NCBI RefSeq assembly: GCF_009193175.1
Contig: NZ_VUKE01000004.1
Location: forward strand, 62,001 to 126,000
Origin: Georgenia ruanii
GTDB lineage: Bacteria > Actinomycetota > Actinomycetes > Actinomycetales > Actinomycetaceae
Length of the DNA: 64,000 nucleotides
Direction of reading: 5' to 3'
Position numbers and translations under genes: made by a program. The notes under the pieces were generated by a model. That model made no database searches. It had not been told where the DNA came from and was given only the letters and a program-made list of their open reading frames with translations. This document shows positions 54,932-64,000 of the stretch, piece by piece; within the stretch, counting starts at the first letter, position 1; the number at the start of each line of letters is the position of its first letter.

Positions 54932-55933
54932 TCACCGACCTCCGGCGGTGCTCGGCTCCGGGGCCGGCGTCGCCGCCGGAACATCCGCCCGGCGACGACG
55001 GACCGGCAGCACCATCAGCGCCAGGCCGAGAACCGACCACGCCGCCAGCACGAGGAGCGGGGCGGTGGCACCGGCGCCGTCGAAGTAGGCGGTGGAGCGC
55101 AGGGCGGTGGCGGCCGCGCCCGGCGGGAGCAGCTGGCCCAGCGCTCCCCAGCCGGTGGGCAGCAGCACCGGCGCGCTGGTCAGCCCCGACAACGAGTTCC
55201 CGAGCAGCAGCACGGTCGCGCCGCCGAGGGCCATCGCCGGGAGTCCGGCCAGACGCTCGAGGCCGAGCAGCGCCGCAGCGGTCGCGGTGATCGCGAGCGC
55301 GACGACGGCGACGTTCGCCCAGAAGGCGCCTGACACCACCCCGAGCCACTGCAGGATGGCCACCATCGCGATCCCCCCGACCGCGCCGGCGCCGAGCACG
55401 CCCCCGACGCGCCGGGTCGGTTCAGGGACCCGCAGGCGCAGGGCGGAGGCGGTGGCGATGCCCCCGAGCACGAGCGGTAGCGCCCCGGCCGCGAGGCCGA
55501 CGCCGCGCGGGTCGTCGTCGGGCAGCGGCGCGACGTCGGTCACCTGGACGGGTCGTTGCTGGGCCTCGCCCAGCCGCTCCGCGACGTCGGTGAGGAGCTG
55601 GGCGACGGCGGGGCCGGCGGCCGAGGCGACGAGGACCTCGGCGCCCTGCGGGCCGGCGACCAGCCCGCCGTAGACGTGGCGCCCCTCGACCAGGTCGACC
55701 GCCGCGGCGCGGTCGTCGGCGGCGGTGACGGCGAAGGCGCCAGGCGCGACGCCGTCGAGCGTCCGGGTGAGCTCGGCGGCGACCGGCGCCGGCGCCGAGA
55801 GCGCGACGGGCACGGCGCGCGGGGCGACGTTGACCGCCGGCCACGCGAACGTGAGCAGCGCCACGGAGACCAGCGTGCCCAGCCCGAGCACCAGCGCGAG
55901 GACGTGACCCCAGGGGGTCTTGGACGTGTGCAT
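54932..55933 (-). CDS. Membrane protein of the ABC-2/DUF3533-like efflux type
   Basis: 333 residues. One N-terminal helix (LALVLGLGTLVSVALLTFAW), a large extracytoplasmic segment (~35-145), then about five to six helices (LPLVLGGIATASAL, IAMVAILQWLGVVSG, and so on). Resembles the YhgE/Pip-type or DUF3533 membrane proteins that pair with TetR regulators. ATG 55933 has AGGAGG at optimal spacing. Divergent from the TetR gene with two palindromic sites between them, so it is very likely that regulator's target. Substrate unknown. Confidence 0.75.
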   Translation of the reverse strand: MHTSKTPWGHVLALVLGLGTLVSVALLTFAWPAVNVAPRAVPVALSAPAPVAAELTRTLDGVAPGAFAVTAADDRAAAVDLVEGRHVYGGLVAGPQGAEVLVASAAGPAVAQLLTDVAERLGEAQQRPVQVTDVAPLPDDDPRGVGLAAGALPLVLGGIATASALRLRVPEPTRRVGGVLGAGAVGGIAMVAILQWLGVVSGAFWANVAVVALAITATAAALLGLERLAGLPAMALGGATVLLLGNSLSGLTSAPVLLPTGWGALGQLLPPGAAATALRSTAYFDGAGATAPLLVLAAWSVLGLALMVLPVRRRRADVPAATPAPEPSTAGGR

Positions 55934-55950
55934 CGATGCCTCCTCATAAA

Positions 55951-56021
55951 AACGAACGTTCTTTCGGTTTTGGACTCAGCGTGGCGGTCGGGTGCCGCGC
56001 TGTCAAGAACGAATATTCGTT
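55951..56021. promoter_or_regulatory. Two TetR-type operator palindromes between divergent promoters
   Basis: AACGAATATTCGTT (56008-56021) is a perfect 14-base palindrome; AACGAACGTTCTTT (55951-55964) is a close variant with one arm mismatched. Their arms (AACGAA/TTCGTT) match, and they overlap the only A/T-rich stretch in this part of the window, so they likely cover both promoters. One site sits next to each gene. Confidence 0.75.
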
Positions 56022-56034
56022 TTACGATGGGGTC

Positions 56035-56664
56035 ATGCCTCGCGTCACCGCTGAGCACCGCGCCACGCGCCGGGAGCAGATCCTTCAGGCGGCCTTCCGC
56101 TGCGTCGCGCGCAGCGGCTTCCAGGGGATGACGATGGCCGACGTCATCGGCGAGTCCGGCCTGTCCGCAGGCGCTGTCTACGGGTACTTCCGCGGCAAGC
56201 GCGAGCTGCTGCTCGCCATCGCCGACCGGGCCATCGGCTCCATCGACGAGGTCTTTCACGGACTGCTGGGCGACGGTGCGGCGCCGCACCCCGCCGACGT
56301 CCTGCGCGCGGCGCTCGAGGCCCTCATGGCCGTGGGCGACGACGACGTCGACCTCACCGTCGTGACCGTGCAGGCCTGGGCGGAGGCCGTGCGGGGCGGG
56401 GAGGTCCGCGAGCTGCTGCGCCCCCGCGTCGCCCGCCTGCGCGAGCAGTGGGCGGAGGTGATGCGGCGTCACCAGGCCGCCGGCCACCTCGCCGCCGACG
56501 CCGACCCGGAGGAGGCGGCCCAGGCGATGGTCGGCCTCGTTCCCGGCTTCATCCTGCAGCGGCTCATGCTGGGGGACCTCACGGTCGAGAGCTTCACCCG
56601 GGGCGTCCGGCAGCTGCTGGACGCACCGCGTCGGGAAGCCGTGCCCACTCCGCCCGGAGCGTGA
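56035..56664 (+). CDS. TetR/AcrR-family transcriptional repressor
   Basis: 209 residues. The N-terminal HTH ([41 protein letters not shown]) is unmistakable; the C-terminal helical ligand domain (~70-195) resembles the TetR_C_6-type. ATG 56035 is 13 bases after the perfect palindrome, so it likely represses itself and the 54932 gene. The 3' 71 bases overlap the convergent copA gene. No ligand can be named. Confidence 0.9.
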   Translation: MPRVTAEHRATRREQILQAAFRCVARSGFQGMTMADVIGESGLSAGAVYGYFRGKRELLLAIADRAIGSIDEVFHGLLGDGAAPHPADVLRAALEALMAVGDDDVDLTVVTVQAWAEAVRGGEVRELLRPRVARLREQWAEVMRRHQAAGHLAADADPEEAAQAMVGLVPGFILQRLMLGDLTVESFTRGVRQLLDAPRREAVPTPPGA

Positions 56665-59600
56665 ACGGCGCGGTGACCACCGTGCCGTCCCCGATCCGGA
56701 ACTGCGCCCACAGGCGGTACACCCCAGGCCGGTCGAACCTCACGTGCAGGTCCAGCTCGGGCCCGAACCGGGTGGCCGGGACGGCGAGCACCGGCCGGCC
56801 GCGGCCGTCCTCGGTCTCGGCGTGGCGGTGCCCGAAGGTGGACCCGTCCGCGGCCATGACCACGACGTGCCCGGCCGCCCCCAGGTAGGGCTGCAGGTCG
56901 GTCACGGGCCGCCCGGTGGCGGGGTCGGTGAGACGGAACGCCAGGTCGCTGCGCCCGCCGGCGTGGGCCTCGCCGTCGAGGCGCACCCGCACCCCGCCGA
57001 CCACGTGCTCGCGGACCTCGTCGGCGGGCAGCGGCGCGGCGGGAGCCGCACCCGGCACGGTGAGCTCGCGGGCGTCGAGGACGTCGGCCATCTGCCCCTG
57101 CCGGCGGAACTCGGTGTGCAGGGCGTACCGGCCGCCGGTGGGCAGCTCGGCGGTCACCGCGAACACGCCGGGGGTGCCGGTGGGCTCGGGGTGGATGTGG
57201 GCGAAGGTGCCCAGGTCGGAGCGGGTGAGGATCATGTGCATCCACACCTGGTGGGTGCGCACCACGTCCGTGACCAGCGCTCCGGTGGCCGCGTCGCGCA
57301 CCGAGACGGTCAGTGTCGCCGGGCGGCCCGGTGCCAGGTCGGCGGGCACGTCCACGTCCACCCGCATGCCCGCGTCGTGCGGGCTCAGCGGCGCCACCTC
57401 GGCCTCCTCCATGACGCTCATCGCCGGGCGCATCGGCATGCCCATCCCCGCCTGCCACGCCAGCAGCCCGTTCATGCCGCGCTCGGCGGCGTCGGTGCGG
57501 CTGGCCGCCGTGAAGCCGACGCCGAGGGCGAGCGCGACCACCGCCACCCCGGCCAGGTAGGCGCCCTGGCGCAGCCGGGCGAGCAGCGGCGGGCGGAGCA
57601 GCTCCGCGGCGGTGGCCGGCGGGCGGAAGCGGCGCAGCCGCAGCGCGTTGGTCACCACGCTCACCGAGCTCGTCGCCATCGCGGCGCTGGCCAGGACCGG
57701 GTCGAGCAGCAGGCCCTCCCAGGCGTACAGCGCCCCGGCGGCGACGGGGATGAGCAGGACGTTGTAGGCGAAGGCCCACACGAGCCCCTGCCGGATGGTC
57801 GCGACGGTGCGCCGCGACAGCGCCAGGGCGGCGACCAGGCCGCCGAGGTCGCCGCCGACCAGGGTGAGATCGGAGGCGGCCCTGGCCACGTCGGTGCCGG
57901 TGCCGATGGCGACGCCGAGGTCGGCCTGGGCGAGGGCGGGGGCGTCGTTGATGCCGTCGCCGACCATGGCGACGACGTGCCCGGCCCGTTGCAGCTCGGC
58001 GACGGCGTCGGCCTTGCCGGCCGGCAGCACCTCCGCCCGCACGTGCGCGATGCCGACCTCGGCGGCCACCGCGCGGGCGGTGGCGGCGTGGTCGCCGGTG
58101 AGCATCCAGACCTCCAGGCCGAGGGCGCGGAGCCGGGCGACGGCGTCGGCCGCGCCGGGGCGGACCGTGTCGCGCACGGCGGCGAGGCCGGCGGCCCGCC
58201 CGTCGACGGCGGCGAACAGCGGCGTCGCCCCGGCCGCGGCGGCGGCCCGGGCGGCCGGCTCGAGGGCCGTCGCGTCGATCCCTTCGGCGTCCAGCAGGGC
58301 CCGGTTGCCCACGACGACCCGCCGCCCGCCGACCTCGGCGGTGACGCCGTGGCCGGGCACGGCCTCGAAGGAGCCGGCGGGCCGCAGGGCGAGCCCGCGC
58401 TCGCGCGCGGCGGCCACCAGCGCCGCGCCGGTCGGGTGCTCGCTGGGCACCTCGGCCGCGGCCAGCACGGCGAGCAGCTCCGCGCCGTCCCAGCCGTCCA
58501 CCGGGTGCAGGTCCACCAGGGCCGGGCGGCCGCGGGTGAGCGTGCCGGTCTTGTCGAGGACGACGGCGCTGACCCGGCGGGCGGTCTCCAGCGCCTGGCC
58601 GTCGCCGACGAGGATGCCCAGCTCGGCCGCCTTGCCGGTGCCGACCATGACGGCGGTGGGGGTGGCCAGGCCCAGGGCGCACGGGCAGGCGATGATGAGC
58701 ACCGCCACGGTGGCGGTGATGGCCAGGACCAGCCGGTCCTCGGCCGGTCCCCAGGTCAGCCACGCGGCGAAGGTGACCGCGGCGGCGAGGAGCACGGCGG
58801 GCACGAACCACGCCGCCACCTTGTCCACGAGCTGCTGCATCGGGGGCTTGGTGCCCTGGGCGTCCTCGACGAGCCGGATGATCTGGGCGAGGGTGCCGTC
58901 GGAGCCGACGGCGTCCGCGCGCACCAGCAGCGTGCCGGTGCGGTTGACCGTCGCGCCGATGACCGCGTCGCCCGTGGTCTTCTCCACCGGGACGCTCTCG
59001 CCGGTGAGCATGGACTCGTCCACGGCGGAGGCCCCGTCGGTGACGACGCCGTCCACGGGCACCTGCTCGCCCGGGCGCACCCGCACGACGTCGCCGACCC
59101 GGACGTCCTCGAGCGGGACGTCGCGCTCCGCGCCGTCGCGCACGACGCGCGCGGTGCGCGGGGCGAGCCTGGCCAGCGCCCGCAGCGAGGCGGCGGTGCG
59201 CTTCTTGGCGCGCAGCTCGAGCCAACGGCCGAGCAGCACGAGCGCGACGACCACCAGGGCGGTCTCGAAGTACACGTGCAGCGGCAGGCCCCACCGCTCG
59301 GCGGGGCCCGGCCACAGGGTCACGAGGGCGCTGTACCCGTAGGCCACCCCGGTGCCGAGCGCGACCAGGGTGTTCATGCTCGTGGCGCGGTGGCGGGCCG
59401 CGGTCCACGCGGCGCGGTAGATGTCCGCCCCGGCCCACAGCTGCACGACGGTGGCGACGACGAGGAGCAGCGGCATGAGCCAGTCCATCGTGTCGAGGTG
59501 GATCGGCACGTACATCACGGCCATGAGGCCGAGGCCGACGGCGAGGGCCACCGTCCAGCGCCGGCCCAGGCGGGCGATCTCGGCGTCGCGGCGGGCATCG

Positions 59601-59995
59601 AGGGCGTCGGCCTCCGGGTCCTGCCCCCGGGGGTCGGGGGCGGCGGCGCCACCGGTGCCGGCTGCGGCGTCCGCGCGGGTGCCGTCGCCGTCGGGGCGCG
59701 GGGCGGGCCGGGGCGCGGCGGTGTAGCCGGCCCGGGTCACCGCGGCCGTCATGGTCGCGACGTCGGCGACGGCGGGGTCGTAGCTCACCGTCGCGGTCTC
59801 GGTGGCGAGGTTGACCGTCGCCGCGACCACCCCGTCCACCCGGCCGAGGGCCTTCTGGACCCGGCCGACGCACGAGGCGCAGGTCATGCCGCCGATGTCG
59901 AACGTGCGCTCAACGGCTGCGGTGGTGGCGGCCGGGCCGGGCGCCGGCGCCGACATGGTCGTGCTGGCCGGGGCGGGCGAGGCGGTCGCGGTCAC
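56594..59995 (-). CDS. copA: Copper-transporting P1B-type ATPase with a long C-terminal extracytoplasmic extension
   Basis: 1133 residues, about 300 longer than ordinary CopA. Order: Ala/Pro-rich start, heavy-metal domain GMTCASC (36-42), P1B transmembrane helices, phosphatase motif TGES, CPC in [13 protein letters not shown] (Cu+ type), phosphorylation DKTGT, HP motif SEHPTGAAL and [10 protein letters not shown], then the last helix pair (~800-830). Residues ~840-1133 form a Met/His-bearing tail with [30 protein letters not shown] and GHRHAE, in two similar beta-type halves, predicted outside. GTG 59995 has AGAGGAG. It exports Cu(I) with the chaperone gene at 60025. Confidence 0.92.
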   Translation of the reverse strand: MTATASPAPASTTMSAPAPGPAATTAAVERTFDIGGMTCASCVGRVQKALGRVDGVVAATVNLATETATVSYDPAVADVATMTAAVTRAGYTAAPRPAPRPDGDGTRADAAAGTGGAAAPDPRGQDPEADALDARRDAEIARLGRRWTVALAVGLGLMAVMYVPIHLDTMDWLMPLLLVVATVVQLWAGADIYRAAWTAARHRATSMNTLVALGTGVAYGYSALVTLWPGPAERWGLPLHVYFETALVVVALVLLGRWLELRAKKRTAASLRALARLAPRTARVVRDGAERDVPLEDVRVGDVVRVRPGEQVPVDGVVTDGASAVDESMLTGESVPVEKTTGDAVIGATVNRTGTLLVRADAVGSDGTLAQIIRLVEDAQGTKPPMQQLVDKVAAWFVPAVLLAAAVTFAAWLTWGPAEDRLVLAITATVAVLIIACPCALGLATPTAVMVGTGKAAELGILVGDGQALETARRVSAVVLDKTGTLTRGRPALVDLHPVDGWDGAELLAVLAAAEVPSEHPTGAALVAAARERGLALRPAGSFEAVPGHGVTAEVGGRRVVVGNRALLDAEGIDATALEPAARAAAAAGATPLFAAVDGRAAGLAAVRDTVRPGAADAVARLRALGLEVWMLTGDHAATARAVAAEVGIAHVRAEVLPAGKADAVAELQRAGHVVAMVGDGINDAPALAQADLGVAIGTGTDVARAASDLTLVGGDLGGLVAALALSRRTVATIRQGLVWAFAYNVLLIPVAAGALYAWEGLLLDPVLASAAMATSSVSVVTNALRLRRFRPPATAAELLRPPLLARLRQGAYLAGVAVVALALGVGFTAASRTDAAERGMNGLLAWQAGMGMPMRPAMSVMEEAEVAPLSPHDAGMRVDVDVPADLAPGRPATLTVSVRDAATGALVTDVVRTHQVWMHMILTRSDLGTFAHIHPEPTGTPGVFAVTAELPTGGRYALHTEFRRQGQMADVLDARELTVPGAAPAAPLPADEVREHVVGGVRVRLDGEAHAGGRSDLAFRLTDPATGRPVTDLQPYLGAAGHVVVMAADGSTFGHRHAETEDGRGRPVLAVPATRFGPELDLHVRFDRPGVYRLWAQFRIGDGTVVTAPFTLRAEWARLPDAVRPAAAGRPG

Positions 59996-60024
59996 GGCGG
60001 GGCTCCTCTCACAGGGCGGGGCGC

Positions 60025-60237
60025 TCAGTGGCAGAGCTGGTAGCCGGCCTCGTCGATCGCGGCGGCCATCTCCTCGGTGAGCAGGGCGCGGTTGCTGCGG
60101 ACGGTGACCCGCCCGGTGGCGAGGTCGACGGCGACGTCGGCGACGCCGGCGAGGGCGCCGACCTCCCGGGCGACGGCGCGGGCACAGTGCTCGCAGGTCA
60201 TCCCGGTGACCTGGTACTCGGCGGTGGTCTGAGACAT
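60025..60237 (-). CDS. copZ: Copper chaperone (heavy-metal-associated domain)
   Basis: 70 residues, a single HMA domain. GMTCEHC (12-18) supplies the two metal-binding Cys; ferredoxin-like beta-alpha-beta pattern ([20 protein letters not shown]). Delivers Cu(I) to the P-type ATPase N-domain. The ATG at 60237 has GAAGGAG. The stop lies 29 bases before the copA start, the same order as many copZ-copA operons. No CsoR gene is visible in the window. Confidence 0.92.
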   Translation of the reverse strand: MSQTTAEYQVTGMTCEHCARAVAREVGALAGVADVAVDLATGRVTVRSNRALLTEEMAAAIDEAGYQLCH

Positions 60238-60323
60238 GTCGGGCTCCTTCGTGCGACGGGCCGACCGGGTCGGTCGGGCGGGTGGGGCACGACGATCGTC
60301 CCGGGCCGGCGACGCGGCTCGCG

Positions 60324-60373
60324 CCGGTGAAATCACCGGGGTGGCCACCGGGTCGCCGCCGGGGCGCTACTCT
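60324..60373. promoter_or_regulatory. CCGGTGA-AA-TCACCGG operator and -10 box TACTCT before the second LAL regulator
   Basis: CCGGTGA and TCACCGG (60324-60330, 60333-60339) form a 7-bp dyad around AA. TACTCT (60368-60373) lies eight bases before the GTG at 60381, a distance expected if transcription starts at the start codon (leaderless). The half-site CCGGTGAAA recurs at 63158-63171 before the DJ-1 gene, so the LuxR protein may bind both. Confidence 0.5.
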
Positions 60374-60380
60374 CCGGCCC

Positions 60381-63095
60381 GTGAGAGTGCAGGGACGCGC
60401 GCGGGAGCAGGCCGCGATCGACGAGGTGGTCCGGGCCGCGCGCGAGGGCCGCGGCGGCGCGCTGGTGGTGCGCGGCGAGCCGGGGGCCGGCAAGTCGGTG
60501 CTGCTCGCCGACGCCGCGGCGCGCGCCACGGGCGTGCAGGTGCTGCGCACCCAGGGCATCGAGTCCGAGGCGCCGCTGCCGTTCGCGGCCCTGGAGCGGC
60601 TGCTGCGCCCCGTCCTCGACCGGGCCGACCGGCTCGCCGCCCCGCAGGCCCGCGCCCTGGGGGTGGTGCTGGGGGAGGAGCACGGCGAGGTCGACCGGTT
60701 CCTCGTGTTCCTCGCCGCGCTCAACCTGCTCGCCGAGGCCGCCGCGGCCGAACCCGTCCTCGCCGTCGTCGACGACGCCCACTGGCTCGACGACGCCTCC
60801 GCCGCGGCCCTGCTCTTCGTCGCCCGCCGGCTCCAGCGCGAGCGCGTCGCGGTGCTCTTCGGCGCCCGGGAGGGCGACGTGCGCTCCTTCGACGGCGGCG
60901 GGCTGCCCGAGCTCGTCGTCGCCGGGCTCGACGACGACGGCGTCGCCGCGCTCCTGGCCGCCCAGGCCGGGGCGCCGGTCGCCGCCGGCGTCGCGGCCCG
61001 GCTGCGCGCCAGCACCGGGGGCAACCCGCTCGCCCTCGTCGAGCTGCCCGAGGTCCTCAGCTCCGACCAGCTCGCCGGGCGCGCCCCGCTGCCGGCGCGG
61101 CTGCCGGTGACCGGCGGGGTCGAGCGGGTCTTCCTCGACCGGACCCGGCGCCTGTCCGCCGACGCCCAGCGGCTGCTGCTGGTGGCGGCCGCGGACGACT
61201 CGACCCGGGTCGGCACCGTCCAGCAGGCCGCCCGCGCCCTCGGCGTCGGCCCCACCGCCCTGGACGAGGCCGAGCGGTCCGGGCTGGTCCGGGTGGCCGG
61301 CACCCAGTTGGAGCTGCGCCACCCGCTGGTGCGCTCCGCCGTCTACGACGCCGCCACCAGCCAGGAGCGGCGCGCGGCCCACCGGGCGCTCGCGGACGCG
61401 CTGGGCGAGGCGGACGCCGACCGCCGGGCCTGGCACCGCGCCGCGGGCACGGTCGAGCCCGACGAGGCCGTGGTCGCCGAGCTGGAACAGGCCGCCGAGC
61501 GGGCCCGGCGCCGCGGCGGGCACGAGGCGGCCGCCGCCGCCTACGAGCGCGCCGCCGAGCTCACCGCCGCCCCGGCGGCCCGCGCCCGGCGGCTCTTCGG
61601 CGCCGCGACGTCGGCCTGGCTCGCCGGGGACCCGGCCCGGGCCCGGGCCCTGGCCGACGCCGCGAGCACCACCGCCGCCGACCCCCTGCTGCGCGCGGAC
61701 CTCGCCCGGCTGCGCGCCCGGGTGGAGTGGAACACCGGGTCCGTCGCCCGCGCGCACCGCATGGTCCTGACCGCGGCCCACGAGGTGGCGCCCGCCGATC
61801 CCCGGCGGGCCCGCGAGCTCGCCCTCTTCGCCGCCGCGCTGGCCGGCGCCGGCGCGGACGTCGACGGCGTCGAGGCGGCCGCCGCCGCCCCGGCGCCCGG
61901 GCCGGCGGACCCCGCGCGGGACCGGTGGCTCGCCGAGCTCACCGCAGGCCTCGACCACGCGGCCGCCGGCCGCTGGGCCCCGGCGGCCGGGGTCCTGCGG
62001 CCGCTGTTCGCCGCGGCCCGGATCGCCGACGGGGACGACGAGGACCTGCTGCCCAACCTCGCGGTGGCCGCCATGCACCTCGGCGACGACGAGGCCGGCG
62101 CCGACTACCACGGCCGGATGCTCGCCCGCGCCCGGGACTCCGGCGCGATGGTCCTGGTCCTGTACGCCCTCACCCGCCTGGCCGCCGGCGACGTCGTCGC
62201 CGGGCAGTGGGCCGCCGTCGAGGCCCGCGCCAGCGAGGCCCTGGCGCTGGGGGAGGAGACCCGGCAGCCGGTGCTCGCCGCCATGCCGCGGGCGACCCTG
62301 CTGCTGCTGGCCGCGCTGCGCGGCGACGAGACCGCCTACGACGCGCTGCTCCCCGCGGTGGAGCCGGCGCTGGCGGAGGAGCCGGTGGGCACGCTGGGCG
62401 GCATGCTGCGCGACGTGGTCCGCTGGGCGCGGGGGCTGCGCGCCGCGGACCCGGTGGCCGCCCACCGCCACCTCGCCGCGATGAGCTACGGCCCGCTGGT
62501 CCGCTCCGCGGCGGTGGACCGGGTCGAGGCGGCGCTGCGGGCCGGCGAGGCCGCCGTGGCCGAGGCGTGCGCGGCGGACCTCGCCGGGTTCGCGGCGGCC
62601 ACCGGCCAGGCGTGGGCGGCGGCGGCCGCCGAGCACGCCCGGGCCCTGCTCGCCGAGGGAGCCGACGCCGAGCGCCACTTCCGCGCCGCGCTGGCCCACC
62701 ACGAGCGCTCCCCGCGGCTGGTCGCCCGCGCCCGCACCCAGCTGGCCTACGGCGAGCACCTGCGCCGGGTGCGCCGCCGGGTCGACGCCCGCGAGCAGCT
62801 GCGCGCCGCCCTGGCCACCTTCGAGGAGGTCCAGGCCCGGCCGTGGGCGGAGCGGGCCGCGCAGGAGCTGCGCGCCTCGGGCGAGACCGCCCGCCGCCGC
62901 GACGAGCCCGCCGACGCCTCGCTCACGCCGCAGGAGCTGCAGGTGGTGGGGCTGGTGCGTCAGGGCCTGTCGAACCGGGAGGTCGCGGCGCAGCTGTTCC
63001 TCAGCCCCCGGACCATCGACTTCCACCTGCGCAACGTGTTCGCCAAGACCGGCGTCACCTCGCGCACCCAGCTCGTCCAGCTGGCGCTCGCCTGA
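60381..63095 (+). CDS. Large ATP-binding LuxR-family (LAL) transcriptional regulator
   Basis: 904 residues. N-terminal AAA ATPase: P-loop GEPGAGKS at 32-39 (intact Lys), Walker [12 protein letters not shown] (~125). Ala-rich helical repeats (~350-830). C-terminal LuxR HTH (~845-900): [43 protein letters not shown] start with no SD. Divergent from copZ and in tandem with the DJ-1 gene. Sensed ligand unknown; compare the regulator at 3463, whose P-loop is altered. Confidence 0.9.
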   Translation: MRVQGRAREQAAIDEVVRAAREGRGGALVVRGEPGAGKSVLLADAAARATGVQVLRTQGIESEAPLPFAALERLLRPVLDRADRLAAPQARALGVVLGEEHGEVDRFLVFLAALNLLAEAAAAEPVLAVVDDAHWLDDASAAALLFVARRLQRERVAVLFGAREGDVRSFDGGGLPELVVAGLDDDGVAALLAAQAGAPVAAGVAARLRASTGGNPLALVELPEVLSSDQLAGRAPLPARLPVTGGVERVFLDRTRRLSADAQRLLLVAAADDSTRVGTVQQAARALGVGPTALDEAERSGLVRVAGTQLELRHPLVRSAVYDAATSQERRAAHRALADALGEADADRRAWHRAAGTVEPDEAVVAELEQAAERARRRGGHEAAAAAYERAAELTAAPAARARRLFGAATSAWLAGDPARARALADAASTTAADPLLRADLARLRARVEWNTGSVARAHRMVLTAAHEVAPADPRRARELALFAAALAGAGADVDGVEAAAAAPAPGPADPARDRWLAELTAGLDHAAAGRWAPAAGVLRPLFAAARIADGDDEDLLPNLAVAAMHLGDDEAGADYHGRMLARARDSGAMVLVLYALTRLAAGDVVAGQWAAVEARASEALALGEETRQPVLAAMPRATLLLLAALRGDETAYDALLPAVEPALAEEPVGTLGGMLRDVVRWARGLRAADPVAAHRHLAAMSYGPLVRSAAVDRVEAALRAGEAAVAEACAADLAGFAAATGQAWAAAAAEHARALLAEGADAERHFRAALAHHERSPRLVARARTQLAYGEHLRRVRRRVDAREQLRAALATFEEVQARPWAERAAQELRASGETARRRDEPADASLTPQELQVVGLVRQGLSNREVAAQLFLSPRTIDFHLRNVFAKTGVTSRTQLVQLALA

Positions 63096-63157
63096 CGGCG
63101 GGCGGCGGTCGCGCCGGCGCCCGCGTCCGGCGGTGGCGACCATCGGGGCGACAACCC

Positions 63158-63171
63158 GGCGGTTTCACCGG
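63158..63171. promoter_or_regulatory. Operator-like GGCGGTTTCACCGG before the DJ-1/PfpI gene
   Basis: Its complement, CCGGTGAAACCGCC, shares the CCGGTGAAA half-site with the dyad at 60324. It lies 24 bases before the -10 box TAGCGT (63195-63200) of the DJ-1 gene. Confidence 0.4.
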
Positions 63172-63194
63172 CGCGACACCGGCGGCGCGGTCCC

Positions 63195-63200
63195 TAGCGT
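63195..63200 (+). promoter_or_regulatory. -10 element TAGCGT of the DJ-1/PfpI gene
   Basis: TAGCGT is the same hexamer as before pth, module 2 and the CDP-alcohol operon. It ends 30 bases before the ATG at 63231; GAGAGGAAGAG in between is the SD. Confidence 0.5.
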
Positions 63201-63230
63201 GAGGGCTCCCCACCGAGAGGAAGAGCCCCC

Positions 63231-63863
63231 ATGGACATCGCCATCCTGCTGTTCGACCAGGTCACCGCGCTCGACGCCGTCGGGCCCTACGAGGTGCTGG
63301 GCCGGCTGCCCGGGGCGCGCCTGACCTTCGTCGGCGAGCGTCGCGGCGCGGTGCGCACGGACCTCGGCAGCCTCGCCCTGACCGTCGACGCCACGCTCGA
63401 GGAGGTGCCCCGGCCCGACGTCGTCGTGGTCCCGGGCGGCATCGGCCAGCAGCGGCACATGGCCGACGGTCCGGTGCAGGACTGGCTGCGCGCCGCCGAC
63501 GCCACCAGCACCGTCACCACCGCGGTGTGCACGGGCTCGCTGATCCTGGCCGCCGCCGGGCTGCTCCGCGGCCGGCGCGCCACCAGCCACTGGGTGCGCC
63601 GCGAGGACCTCGCCGCCCACGGCGCCGTGCCGGTGGCCGAGCGGGTGGTGGTCGACGGCAAGTACGTCACCGCGGCCGGGGTGTCGGCGGGCATCGACAT
63701 GGCGCTCGCCCTCGCCGACCGGCTGGCCGGGCGCGCGGCGGCCCAGGCCATCCAGTGCGGGATCGAGTACGACCCGATGCCCCCGTTCGACGCGGGCAGC
63801 CCCGACAAGGTCGACCCGGCCACCGTCGCCCGCCTGCTCGCCCTCAAGGACGTCGTGTTCTGA
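63231..63863 (+). CDS. DJ-1/PfpI family protein (isonitrile hydratase-like)
   Basis: 210 residues, one DJ-1 domain. Glu21 (GPYEVLG) and nucleophile-elbow Cys100 in TAVCTGSLILAAAGLL are in the places seen in isonitrile hydratases and AraC-type amidotransferase domains. No HTH is attached. Likely enzymatic, possibly chaperone or glyoxalase-like; reaction not determined. The ATG at 63231 has a GAGAGGAAGAG SD. Probably controlled by the LuxR regulator upstream (135-base gap). Confidence 0.85.
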   Translation: MDIAILLFDQVTALDAVGPYEVLGRLPGARLTFVGERRGAVRTDLGSLALTVDATLEEVPRPDVVVVPGGIGQQRHMADGPVQDWLRAADATSTVTTAVCTGSLILAAAGLLRGRRATSHWVRREDLAAHGAVPVAERVVVDGKYVTAAGVSAGIDMALALADRLAGRAAAQAIQCGIEYDPMPPFDAGSPDKVDPATVARLLALKDVVF

Positions 63864-63895
63864 GCGGGGCCGGCCGGGCGGCGCTTGGGCCAGCC

Positions 63896-63963
63896 CCGGC
63901 CGGTGCTGAGCCGCCTCATCTGGGCCGCCCCCGGCCGGTGCCGAGCCGCCTCAGCTGGGCCGC
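63896..63963. repeat. Two direct 33-base copies, period 35
   Basis: 63896-63928 and 63931-63963 differ at two bases. The second copy spans the end of a minus-strand reading frame (stop 63951-63953), so the 3' end of that gene appears duplicated. Confidence 0.85.
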
Positions 63964-64000
63964 ACCAGCCCCGTCTCGTAGGCGAGCACGACCGCCTGGA
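63951..64000 (-). CDS. C-terminal tip of a NarL/LuxR-type response regulator (5' part outside window)
   Basis: The reverse strand encodes QAVVLAYETGLVRPS and a TGA at 63951-63953. This ending (VVxAYExGLVRP) is characteristic of the GerE/LuxR helix-turn-helix C-terminus of NarL-family response regulators. Only the last 15-16 codons are present, so a two-component system continues beyond the right edge. Confidence 0.6.
   Translation of the reverse strand, partial: QAVVLAYETGLVRPS

Noticed and set aside
56744-60043. 1099-residue frame antisense to copA
   Set aside because: Gly/His/Arg-rich shadow; the P-type ATPase motifs are all on the other strand.
60236-63202. 988-residue Arg/Pro-rich frame on the same strand as the second LuxR regulator
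   Set aside because: It is the +1 frame of the regulator gene; extreme Arg content and no motif.

Overview
The window reads as chromosome of a very high-GC Gram-positive actinobacterium, most like Micrococcales of the Cellulomonadaceae/Bogoriellaceae type. The reasons are the gene order prs–rplY–pth–mfd–(SurA-like lipoprotein)–eno–divIC–DUF501–ppx–tRNA-Leu–ndh, strong G/C third positions, many GTG starts, and TAnnnT -10 elements (TAGCGT recurs). The taxonomic guess is inference only.

Layout. 1-2.9 kb is core: the end of prs, a dienelactone-hydrolase-like gene, rplY and pth. 3.0-20.0 kb is island 1, an exopolysaccharide/surface island. It holds a TagD-like cytidylyltransferase, a leftward operon of two glycosyltransferases plus a large LuxR (LAL) regulator, a membrane-anchored small protein coupled to a 1429-residue propeller/LamG/PKD secreted protein, a beta-helix protein, a Wzz/BY-kinase-like protein, and a Wzy/ligase-Wzx pair. 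20.2-26.1 kb returns to core-like genes (ABC exporter, mfd). 26.2-47.1 kb is island 2. It has a second copy of the anchor + propeller/LamG/PKD module, a CDP-alcohol phosphotransferase/GNAT/GINT1-like operon, an ion antiporter, and a long leftward operon chained by 4-nt overlaps (two GT2s, an HprK-like kinase, another GT2, a Wzx::GT-C fusion, small membrane proteins, a metallophosphoesterase), ending near a secreted Ig/CBM-like protein. 47.7-54.9 kb is core again (SurA-like lipoprotein, eno, divIC, DUF501, ybaK, ppx, tRNA-Leu, ndh). 54.9-64 kb holds an efflux-type membrane protein with a divergent TetR and two TetR-type palindromes, a copper operon (copZ and a copA with an unusual C-terminal extension), a second large LuxR regulator, a DJ-1/PfpI gene, and the 3' tip of a response regulator.

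How it fits together. Islands 1 and 2 sit at two neighbouring joints of the conserved core order and look like parts of one envelope programme: glycan assembly (glycosyltransferases), export and polymerisation (Wzx, Wzy, Wzz), lipid or teichoic-type phosphodiester chemistry (cytidylyltransferase, CDP-alcohol transferase) and large secreted carbohydrate-binding-type proteins. A bipartite upstream element is shared by promoters of both islands, which suggests co-regulation. The strongest candidate for an undescribed system is the duplicated two-gene module (anchor protein + DUF5122-like propeller/FN3/LamG/PKD protein) with a conserved Cys-His cluster in the propeller.
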